Below are positions 1 to 6,134 of a stretch of DNA of 16,602 bases, one piece after another. The translations under genes were made by a program, and so were the position numbers. Origin of the DNA: Alphaproteobacteria bacterium (lineage in GTDB: Bacteria > Pseudomonadota > Alphaproteobacteria > Rickettsiales > JAFLCR01); NCBI GenBank assembly GCA_017302755.1, contig JAFLCR010000011.1:4889-21490 (forward strand), in the 5' to 3' direction. The notes beneath the pieces were generated by a model. That model was given only the letters and a program-made list of their open reading frames with translations, had not been told where the DNA came from and did not search any database. Each line of letters starts with the position of its first letter. Positions within the stretch are counted from its first letter, which is position 1.

Positions 1-300
1 GAGGAGGCCCGTCGTCGTGACCGAAAGCAAGCTCACCGCAATACCAAGCATGAAGGTTTTCGTAATCGCTGGATGCGTGAATGCGTTTGAGAGATTAAGC
101 CCTTCAAACGACGGGTAAAAACGCATGAGCCCAACCTGCGGATTACCGGTTAATGCCCATACAAGCCTAAAAACAATGACCGCAGCCACCGCATAGCCCA
201 GCCACGCATGGATGGCGTCATCATCGCCCGTCACATACGCGAGCATGGCAAGAACGGCCAGGGTGGCATGATACACTCTTATCTTATGGATGATACTCAT
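1..300 (-). CDS. Cytochrome b561-like diheme membrane protein, N-terminal part (runs off the left edge)
   Basis: The reverse strand reads a clean 100-codon frame from an ATG at 300, preceded by AGGA seven bases upstream, to the window edge. It begins MSIIHKIRVYHATLAVLAML and shows two hydrophobic segments, about residues 9-24 and 33-52. His11 lies in the first segment, and the IHAWLGYA motif with His31 opens the second. His in helix 1 plus a HxWLGYxxxxxxxxRLxWxxxG helix 2 is the pattern of the b561/HydC-type cytochrome b family, which carries two haems and moves electrons from quinol or other donors across the inner membrane. A third hydrophobic stretch begins near the edge (LGIAVSLL). The C-terminal haem ligands are outside the window, so the family call rests on the first half only. 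It starts 43 bp after the ATPase gene stop on the same strand, so co-transcription is likely. Its electron partner cannot be told from here. Confidence 0.75.
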   Translation of the reverse strand, partial: MSIIHKIRVYHATLAVLAMLAYVTGDDDAIHAWLGYAVAAVIVFRLVWALTGNPQVGLMRFYPSFEGLNLSNAFTHPAITKTFMLGIAVSLLSVTTTGLL

Positions 301-343
301 CCACGCATCCTACATGCTGTTGCCAAAAACTGTTTGATTAACG

Positions 344-2242
344 TCAAGTCTGCTCGCGAATATCCGCATCAACATTACGGCTCCAGGTCAGGCGCAGGGC
401 GTTGGCGATCGCCACGATATCGATCGCTTCCTGCAGCAGCGCTCCCGCCACGGGGGTGATGTATCCGGCGGCGGCGAAACCCATGGCGATTATGCTTAAG
501 GCCATGCCGCCGATGGCGCTTTGCAGCACGATGCGACGCATCGCCGCGGAGATGTGGAGCAGTTCATCCACCTTCACCAGCGAGTTTTCCATGATGACCG
601 CACCGGCGGCTTCGGCGGTGACGGAGCTATGCTGACCAAACGCGATGCCCACCGTGGCCGAGGCCAGCGCCGGCGCGTCATTGATGCCGTCGCCCATGAA
701 CAAGGTCGGCGCTTCAGCGGTTTCGGCGCGGACAATCGCGACTTTCTGTTCCGGGCCTTGCGATGCGAGGGTTTCTTTTATACCGAGAATGTCCGCCAGA
801 TACCTCACCTCCGACTCCCGATCTCCCGATACCAGCATGATCTTGTTGAATTGGTGGGACGGAGCCAGGTGATGGATAAAGGATTTGCCTTCGGCCCGGG
901 GAGCATCGCGGAAACGAAATGTGGCCGCATATTGCTCGTTCATGAGAATGATGCATTCCAGGCCTGCCGCCGTTGGCGGAAGCAGGGAGCCGGTATCCGG
1001 CGTTTGCTGAAGCAGCTTTCTGCGGTGGGTGACGCGGATTTTTGTGCCACCCACGATGCCGGTCAGCCCCTGGCCAGGTTTTTCGGAAACTTCCGAGGCT
1101 TCGATGAATGCAAGCTTTTCCTTATCGGCGGCGCGCAAGATCGCGTTCGCCAGCGGATGTTTGGAATAGTGCTCGATGCTGGCGGCGAGTTGCAGAATCC
1201 GGCTTTTATCGATACCTGGCGCCGTAAGAATCTCGGTAAGTTCCGGCTTGCCATAGGTCAGCGTGCCGGTTTTATCGAAAACCGCGGTGCGGCAGGTTGG
1301 AAGCCTTTCGAGCACCGTCGGGTCTTTGATGATGATGCCGCGCTTTGCCGCCATGGAGATCGCGCTGATGAGCGTGATCGGTATGGCGATGAGAAGCGGA
1401 CAAGGCGTGGCAACAACCAGCACCGCAAGGAAGCGTTCCGAATCGCCGGTAATATACCAGGCGGCGATGGCGAAACACAGCGCCAGCGGGGCGAATACCG
1501 CGCCTATGCGGTCGCCTAGGCGGCGTATCGCCGGGCGCTTCTGTTCGGCCTCCTGCATCACTTCCATGATCTGCGCGTAGCGCGAATCCTGCGCCCGCTT
1601 CTCTGCCCGGATCACCAGCGCCGCTTCGCCGTTTATCGCTCCCGAGAGAACAGCGGCGCCCGGTGTTTTGGACACATGGTAGGGCTCGCCGGTAAGATAC
1701 GATTCGTCCATGGAGCCGTGCCCCTCAAGGACAGTTCCGTCCACAGGCGCGGTTTCATGGGGGAAGATAACCATTTCATCGCCGATGGAAATGTCCTGAA
1801 GCGTCACTTCCTCGATACCCTCACCCTTCCTGCGGTGGGCCTTGGAAGGCATCCGCTCCGCCAGCGCCCGCAATACGGAAGAGGCTTTGCGCATCGCATA
1901 GGCTTCAAGCGCCTGGCCGCCCGCGAGCATGATGATGATCAACACGGCTGCCACATACTGGCCAAGCCACGCGGCCGTGACCAGCGCAAACGCGGCCAGC
2001 AAGTCCGCGCCGAGATCGCCGCGCAGCAACTTGACGATGATCTGAATAATGAGGGGAATGCCGCCGAGCGCCGATAGGATAAGCAACGGGACATCGGCCA
2101 CCGCCACCGACGCAATTGGCGGTACATCGATCCATCTCAGGCCGAAATGCACCGCGATCGCCATCAGGCTTAACGCAAGCAGCGCCCACTGCCAGCGCGC
2201 GGCAAAGGAGGAAGTGGTTTTTTCCGAGTGTGTTTTCCGCAT
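344..2242 (-). CDS. Heavy-metal translocating P1B-type ATPase with a TPC transmembrane motif
   Basis: Inner-membrane pump that exports a transition-metal ion using ATP through an aspartyl-phosphate intermediate. Counting from the ATG at 2242 (632 aa), the landmarks are: paired N-terminal membrane helices (about 15-35 and 45-70), the TGEP actuator loop at 184-187, the ion-path motif TPC at 279-281 (in ATPCPLLIAIP), the phosphorylation site DKTGT at 323-327, the HP dipeptide (362-363) diagnostic of the P1B class, GDGINDAPA from 517, and a C-terminal pair of helices with LLQEAIDIVAIANALR. No N-terminal CxxC or HMA metal-binding domain is visible. TPC in place of CPC, CPH or SPC points away from the classic Cu or Zn/Cd pumps. 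The proposed TPC subgroup has been linked to Ni/Fe, but no hemerythrin tail is present, so the metal is unassigned. The start is uncertain: in-frame TTG at 2302 and ATGs at 2278 and 2263 also exist and none has a convincing Shine-Dalgarno. I took 2242 because homology should begin just after it. Confidence 0.9.
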   Translation of the reverse strand: MRKTHSEKTTSSFAARWQWALLALSLMAIAVHFGLRWIDVPPIASVAVADVPLLILSALGGIPLIIQIIVKLLRGDLGADLLAAFALVTAAWLGQYVAAVLIIIMLAGGQALEAYAMRKASSVLRALAERMPSKAHRRKGEGIEEVTLQDISIGDEMVIFPHETAPVDGTVLEGHGSMDESYLTGEPYHVSKTPGAAVLSGAINGEAALVIRAEKRAQDSRYAQIMEVMQEAEQKRPAIRRLGDRIGAVFAPLALCFAIAAWYITGDSERFLAVLVVATPCPLLIAIPITLISAISMAAKRGIIIKDPTVLERLPTCRTAVFDKTGTLTYGKPELTEILTAPGIDKSRILQLAASIEHYSKHPLANAILRAADKEKLAFIEASEVSEKPGQGLTGIVGGTKIRVTHRRKLLQQTPDTGSLLPPTAAGLECIILMNEQYAATFRFRDAPRAEGKSFIHHLAPSHQFNKIMLVSGDRESEVRYLADILGIKETLASQGPEQKVAIVRAETAEAPTLFMGDGINDAPALASATVGIAFGQHSSVTAEAAGAVIMENSLVKVDELLHISAAMRRIVLQSAIGGMALSIIAMGFAAAGYITPVAGALLQEAIDIVAIANALRLTWSRNVDADIREQT

Positions 2243-2302
2243 GCGAGAAGCATAGCAGAGCATTCTTACATGCAACATCTCCGTCTCGATGCTCTTTGCC
2301 AA

Positions 2303-2445
2303 TGCCGGATATGATCACCCTATTCTTTAAGTTTTTTTGCGGCGAAGTTCCTCACCATTATCCCGCACAGGAAGCCAATTAATAATTCTTAATTATACAA
2401 AACATTTGCAGCCATTGGACACTACAATCCATGGCGCACTTTTCC
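2303..2445. other. AT-rich intergenic region between the che operon end and the metal ATPase gene
   Basis: About 140 bp with no plausible gene. Both neighbours are on the minus strand, so it should hold the end of the che transcript and the promoter of the ATPase-cytochrome pair. A perfect -10-like TATAAT lies on the minus strand at 2397-2392, but I see no good -35 at 17 bp. A local inverted repeat, TTAATAATTCTTAATTA, surrounds 2379-2395. No GC-rich hairpin followed by a T-run on the minus strand is evident, so no intrinsic terminator is claimed. Confidence 0.5.
2392..2397 (-). promoter_or_regulatory. Candidate -10 element for the metal ATPase gene
   Basis: The minus strand reads TATAAT exactly, about 90-155 bp upstream of the possible ATPase starts. 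The hexamer 17 bp further upstream (GTCCAA) is a poor -35. In such AT-rich sequence a chance match is possible. Confidence 0.25.
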
Positions 2446-3486
2446 TTAAAACATTTCAATGTCTTCCTGGGTGGTGGAGTTTGGTGCAGCCACCGATGCG
2501 CCGCCGGAAAGCAGTGATAGGTAGCGTGCACGAATTTCTCCTAAGGTAATGCCGGAAGCGATGGTGTGAACAACTTTCTGGAGCGCAGCGCTATCCGGTG
2601 CGGCATCATACACATTCAGCATGTTAAGGCAGCGACAGAGCATACCAACGGCGTTGTCAGCCACCTGGGTGTTGCGGTCTTGGAATTGCAGATCGATGAT
2701 CATGGTGCGGATCGCCTGCGAGATATTGTGCGAGGAATCGGCGGAGCTTTGCATCACGCGGAGGGATTCGCCGCTTTGGCGCATGAGGCCCTGCATCAGG
2801 GAACCTAGCGTGTCTTTCGCGGCGAGGTTGGATTGCATGTCGGTGGCGGCGACTTCCTTGAGGACGTGGTAGCTGTCTTCCACGTTCTGCATGATCGTTC
2901 CGGTACGGCTCGACATGTCGAGGGAGATGGTGGAGATTTTCCGGGAAAGCGCCTTGATCTCGTCCGCGACCACGCGGAAGCCGTGGCCCTGGTCGCCGAG
3001 ACGGCCAGCTTCGATGTTGGCGTTGAGCGCTAAAAGGTTGGTTTGCTTGTTAATGTCCTGGATGTTTTTGGCGAAGCGTTCGATCTCTTGCAAATTGGCC
3101 AGGGCGGTATCCATCTTCTCCACCATGGCGACAGCGTTCTGGGAAACGGTGAGCAATTTCTGCACGGCGCCGTCGAGCGTAGCGTTGAAGAGGGTGATGA
3201 ATTCTTCCATCGACACGCGTCTGCCTTCGATCTCGATGAAGCCTATGGTGTCGATCAGGGTTTGCAGGATGTCTTTCTGGGCGTTGGCGTTCTCAGCGAG
3301 GAGCTTGAAACGGGAGGTGAGATCGCGGGTGGCGTCTTCCACCTGCACTGCAGATTCGGGAAGCACCTGGCTCAACACGCGTAGCACGCCTCCGGCGGCA
3401 GTGACGAAGGACGCCATGTCAAAGGGTTCTTCGGTGGAGGGAGGGTTATCGTTCGTGTGAACAAGGCTTAAGACGGCGGAGGTCAT
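2446..3486 (-). CDS. Soluble methyl-accepting-chemotaxis-like protein with a CheZ-like FQDxxxQ motif
   Basis: 346 aa, no signal peptide, transmembrane segment or HAMP domain, so probably cytoplasmic. Residues about 30-140 are helical. Residues 145-183 are the MCP signalling hairpin (NKQTNLLALNANIEA, then GDQGHGFRVVADEIKALSR), which in the family contacts CheA and CheW. After a further helical region comes LQFQDRNTQ (266-274), where Asp270 and Gln274 keep the D-x3-Q spacing of the CheZ catalytic motif (FQDLTGQ in E. coli). The C terminus is EDIEMF, close to the IELF end of CheD encoded three genes upstream in the transcript. The ATG at 3486 overlaps the cheB stop as ATGA and has GAGG eight bases upstream. 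The frame stays open well upstream, but that part is a shadow of cheB. It is the last gene of the che operon. Role by family: receptor-like signalling or adaptor protein. The phosphatase idea is inference (see findings). Confidence 0.85.
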   Translation of the reverse strand: MTSAVLSLVHTNDNPPSTEEPFDMASFVTAAGGVLRVLSQVLPESAVQVEDATRDLTSRFKLLAENANAQKDILQTLIDTIGFIEIEGRRVSMEEFITLFNATLDGAVQKLLTVSQNAVAMVEKMDTALANLQEIERFAKNIQDINKQTNLLALNANIEAGRLGDQGHGFRVVADEIKALSRKISTISLDMSSRTGTIMQNVEDSYHVLKEVAATDMQSNLAAKDTLGSLMQGLMRQSGESLRVMQSSADSSHNISQAIRTMIIDLQFQDRNTQVADNAVGMLCRCLNMLNVYDAAPDSAALQKVVHTIASGITLGEIRARYLSLLSGGASVAAPNSTTQEDIEMF

Positions 3487-4535
3487 GACGCTATCCTCGC
3501 TTTCTCGCAATGTTTGAGCATGGCTTCGGGGATGCTGTCCAAAGGAAGTTCGACATGAACAGCGCCGGCCTTGGTGGCCATCTGCGGCATGCCATAGACC
3601 ACGCAGCTCGCCTGGTTCTGACCGATATTGTAGGAACCGCATTCGCGCATCGCCTTCATGCCGCCCGCGCCGTCGCGGCCCATGCCGGTGAGAATAACGC
3701 CGACGGCGCGCGGGCCTGCGGCCTGGGCGACAGAGTGAAACAGCATGTCCACGGAAGGCTTGTGGCCGGAGACGGCGGGGCCGTCTTCCAGGCGGCAAAC
3801 CCAGCCGCCGCTCACGCTGACGATGCGAAGGTGGCGGTTGCCGGGAGCAAGATAAGCATGGCCGGTTTGAAGTCGGGCGTTGTTGACGGCTTCGCTGACT
3901 TCCACTTGCGACACGCTGTTGAGGCGGGCGGCGAAGGAGCGCGTGAAATGTTCGGGCATGTGCTGCGTCACGACGATGGGCGGAGAGTTTTCCGGCAGGC
4001 GGCGGAAGATGTCGCGCAAAGCTTCCACGCCGCCGGTGGAGGCGCCGATGGCGATCATGTGGCTGGACGTGCCGCGGAAGGGGATGATGCCTGGGTGAAC
4101 TTCCCGCTTCTGCGCAGCGCGGCGGGCGGTGTTGATGCTGGCGGCAGCGCGGACTTTTGAGATCAGCTCGTGCTTCAGCGCGTCGATGGCGTCGCGAGAG
4201 TGATAGTGTTCGGGTTTGCAGATGATGTCGACGGCGCCGATTTCGAGGGCGCGGATGGTTTCTTCCGCGCCTTTGCTCGTGAGCGACGAAGCCATGATGA
4301 CGGGCATGGGGCGCAGCGTCATGATTTTTTCGAGGAAGGCGAGGCCGTTCATTTTGGGCATCTCGATGTCCAGCGTCAGCACGTCAGGGTTCAACGCTTT
4401 GATCTTCTCGCGCGCTTCTAAGGGATTGGCGGCGGTGTCCAGCACATGGATGTCCGGCTCCGAGGAAAGGATATCAGTGTACATCTTGCGGATGAAGGCG
4501 GAATCATCGACGATCAATACGGTAATGCGTTTCAT
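3483..4535 (-). CDS. cheB: CheB, chemoreceptor glutamate methylesterase / glutamine deamidase
   Basis: 350 aa, the usual length for CheB. It removes methyl groups from receptor glutamates and is activated by phosphoryl transfer from CheA, giving negative feedback in adaptation. The N-terminal receiver domain (about 1-120) has the acidic pair Asp10-Asp11, phospho-acceptor Asp56 (LTLDIEMP) and Lys108 (CKPEH). A linker of about 40 residues follows. The C-terminal esterase domain starts near 160 with IAIGASTGGVEAL and has the expected catalytic triad: Ser166, His192 (QHMP) and Asp288 (TGMGRDGAGGM). The ATG at 4535 has GAGG six bases upstream, overlapping the end of cheD. The stop overlaps the start of the soluble MCP-like gene. 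Confidence 0.97.
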   Translation of the reverse strand: MKRITVLIVDDSAFIRKMYTDILSSEPDIHVLDTAANPLEAREKIKALNPDVLTLDIEMPKMNGLAFLEKIMTLRPMPVIMASSLTSKGAEETIRALEIGAVDIICKPEHYHSRDAIDALKHELISKVRAAASINTARRAAQKREVHPGIIPFRGTSSHMIAIGASTGGVEALRDIFRRLPENSPPIVVTQHMPEHFTRSFAARLNSVSQVEVSEAVNNARLQTGHAYLAPGNRHLRIVSVSGGWVCRLEDGPAVSGHKPSVDMLFHSVAQAAGPRAVGVILTGMGRDGAGGMKAMRECGSYNIGQNQASCVVYGMPQMATKAGAVHVELPLDSIPEAMLKHCEKARIAS

Positions 4536-4541
4536 AGGGCC

Positions 4542-5186
4542 TCAGAACAACTCGATCTTTCCTTCTAGCGGAGCGCGGGTGATCTTTTGCAGATAGAGCG
4601 CTTCCTGCGCGGCAACCCGCATGTCTTCCTGGCGGAGGAGGCGGCGAACCATCACGCGGCCGGTGGCGGGGTAGTAATGAATGCGGCGCGGGAAATCACC
4701 TTCGAGATCCTCCGAGGCAATGCGGAAACCTTCGCGCAGGAGGAACTCGCGGATGAAGTGCGCGTTCTGCGAGCCGATGCGCGCCGAATGATTGATGACG
4801 TTGCCGCCGCCGAAGACTTTGACTTCCAGGCGATTCTTGCAGCCACCCGCTTTCAGGATGCCGTTGATGAGGGTTTCCATGGCGAAGACGCCGTAGCGCG
4901 TGGATTCGCAGGCGGCGGAGGTCGCCTCGCTGCCGGGGAGCAGGAAGTGGTTCATGCCGCCGATGCCGCAGAGCGGATCGCGGATGCAGGCGGAGACGCA
5001 GGAGCCGAGAATGGTGACCAGCACTTCGTCGGGCTTTGAAGAGACGTGGCAGTCGCCGGAGAGGATTTTTACTACTTCTACCTGCTCGGCAGCGTCGAAG
5101 AAGCGCTTTCCGCCATGGAAATGTTCTTTGACGGAAAAAGCGTCCGGTGTAACGCGGCGTTCGGAGCGGGGAGAAACCTGAAGCAT
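4542..5186 (-). CDS. cheD: CheD, chemoreceptor glutamine deamidase
   Basis: 214 aa. CheD deamidates specific receptor glutamines and, in some bacteria, interacts with CheC-type phosphatases. The cysteine-hydrolase residues are in place: Thr58 (VTILGSCVSACI), Cys63 and His80 (GGMNHFLLPG). Other family landmarks are RYGVFAMETLINGILKAGG, KVFGGGNV and the GRV-V-RLL strand near 176-184. It is longer than the ~160 aa of the Bacillus and Thermotoga proteins because of an N-terminal extension (about 35 aa) and a C-terminal tail ending EGKIELF. The ATG at 5186 shares its A with the cheR stop (TGATG) and has AGGA seven bases upstream. The frame is open much further upstream, but that part lies over cheR in another frame and is rejected as coding. 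Confidence 0.95.
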   Translation of the reverse strand: MLQVSPRSERRVTPDAFSVKEHFHGGKRFFDAAEQVEVVKILSGDCHVSSKPDEVLVTILGSCVSACIRDPLCGIGGMNHFLLPGSEATSAACESTRYGVFAMETLINGILKAGGCKNRLEVKVFGGGNVINHSARIGSQNAHFIREFLLREGFRIASEDLEGDFPRRIHYYPATGRVMVRRLLRQEDMRVAAQEALYLQKITRAPLEGKIELF

Positions 5187-6028
5187 CAGCGTATCCTGCG
5201 ATAGATGGTGCGGCCTACCAGCTCGAAGCGGTCGCAAACATTGTGGAGGTTTTCGGAGTGGCCGATATAGAGCCAGCCCCCCGGTTTCAGGTGGTCGGCC
5301 AGGCGCGAGAACAGCGTCTGCTGCGTCGGCTTGTCGAAATAGATGACGACGTTGCGGCAGAAGATAGCGTCGAACTGCGTCTTGATGGGCCAGGACTCCA
5401 GCAGGTTCAGTTCGTTGAAGGTGATGCGCTTCTGGAGCGACTCGGACATGCGGATGCGCTCCTTGGAGCGTTGCACGTCGCCACGCAAGGAAGGCGGGAT
5501 ATGATCGAATTCCGACAGCGGGTATTCGCCGCACACGCCGGTGCGCAGCATGTTGGTGTCGATGTCGGTGGCGAGAATCCTTGCATCCCAAGCATCGAGG
5601 TTGGGAATGGCGGATTTGAGGGTCATGGCAATAGAATAAGGCTCCATGCCGGCGGAGCAGCCGGCGGACCATAGGCGCAGGCGCTTAGGCGACGGCGGTG
5701 AAGCGGCGAGCGGGCGGAGCACGGTGTCGCGCAGGTGCTCGAAATGGTGCGCCTCGCGGAAGAAGCTGGTGAGGTTGGTGGTGATGGCGTTGACGAGTTG
5801 GGGAATTTCCTCCTGCCCCTCCTCCGTCTGCAGCAGATCGCAGTATTCGGCGAAGCTGGAGAGGTTGAGCGTCCGCAGGCGGCGGGCCAGGCGGGAATAG
5901 ACCATGTCCGTCTTATGCTCGGCGAGAACGATGCCGGTCAATTCGCCGACCAGTTTTGCCAGGAAACGGAACTCATCTTCGCTGAAGGAAAACTCGCGCT
6001 GCTCGTTTTTGATGACTGCCTGGGTCAT
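5186..6028 (-). CDS. cheR: CheR, chemoreceptor glutamate methyltransferase
   Basis: 280 aa. Transfers methyl from S-adenosylmethionine to receptor glutamates. An N-terminal helical domain (about 15-80) precedes NAITTNLTSFFREAHHFEHL, the conserved family signature. The SAM-binding motif is LWSAGCSAGMEPYSIAM, followed by ILATDID and FDAIFCRNVVIYFD, and the family end GHSENL. Motif I reads GMEPYS where most CheR proteins have GEEPYS, so one acidic residue near the cofactor is replaced by Met; the rest is intact and activity is expected. The start was chosen at the ATG at 6028 because GAGG lies six bases upstream. The in-frame TTG four codons earlier would place that SD inside the gene. The next gene, cheD, overlaps by one base. 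Confidence 0.96.
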   Translation of the reverse strand: MTQAVIKNEQREFSFSEDEFRFLAKLVGELTGIVLAEHKTDMVYSRLARRLRTLNLSSFAEYCDLLQTEEGQEEIPQLVNAITTNLTSFFREAHHFEHLRDTVLRPLAASPPSPKRLRLWSAGCSAGMEPYSIAMTLKSAIPNLDAWDARILATDIDTNMLRTGVCGEYPLSEFDHIPPSLRGDVQRSKERIRMSESLQKRITFNELNLLESWPIKTQFDAIFCRNVVIYFDKPTQQTLFSRLADHLKPGGWLYIGHSENLHNVCDRFELVGRTIYRRIR

Positions 6029-6034
6029 GGGAAT

Positions 6035-6038
6035 CCTC
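6035..6038 (-). promoter_or_regulatory. Ribosome binding site that fixes the cheR start
   Basis: GAGG on the minus strand, six bases before the ATG at 6028. It excludes the upstream in-frame TTG at 6040 as the main start. Confidence 0.7.
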
Positions 6039-6057
6039 AACCTGCATCTTTAGTGGC

Positions 6058-6070
6058 GCGCCTTCGGCGC
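6058..6070. repeat. Short GC hairpin between mcp and cheR
   Basis: GCGCC-TTC-GGCGC, a perfect 5-bp stem with a 3-base loop, about 30 bp upstream of cheR. Together with the larger palindrome next to it, it could slow decay of the operon mRNA or set relative expression of mcp and cheR. There is no T-run after it on the minus strand, so it is not an obvious terminator. Confidence 0.45.
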
Positions 6071-6083
6071 ATGTTCTTCCTGG

Positions 6084-6118
6084 ATCCCCGGTTCACGCCA
6101 TGCGGCGTGACCGGGGAT
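6084..6118. repeat. REP-like imperfect palindrome in the mcp-cheR gap
   Basis: Left arm ATCCCCGGTTCACGCC and right arm GGCGTGACCGGGGAT are reverse complements, 15 paired bases with one extra T in the left arm, around the loop ATGC. The CTGGATCCCCGG...CCGGGGATGACG frame is the typical form of alphaproteobacterial dispersed intergenic palindromes. Translated on the minus strand it gives the familiar artefact VIPGHAAWREPGIQ. The only other part of the 106-bp gap is the small hairpin and the cheR SD. Confidence 0.75.
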
Positions 6119-6134
6119 GACGGGAGTGCCGGGG

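Noticed and set aside
521..1519. 332-codon plus-strand frame opposite the metal ATPase
   Set aside because: Arg-rich, no recognisable motif, lies wholly within the ATPase coding region; a codon-bias shadow.
2326..2345. Intrinsic terminator at the T-run TTTTTTT
   Set aside because: The T-run is on the plus strand, where no gene ends, and no GC stem precedes it; on the minus strand it is an A-run.
3487..3798. N-terminal extension of the soluble MCP-like frame
   Set aside because: It covers the end of cheB in another frame, is Arg/Gly-rich, and the ATG at 3486 has an SD and an ATGA overlap typical of this operon.
3510..4160. 216-codon plus-strand frame opposite cheB
   Set aside because: Ala/Gly/His/Asp-rich shadow of cheB with no SD or domain.
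5187..5672. N-terminal extension of the cheD frame
   Set aside because: It is the out-of-frame reading of cheR. CheD homology and an SD fit the ATG at 5186.
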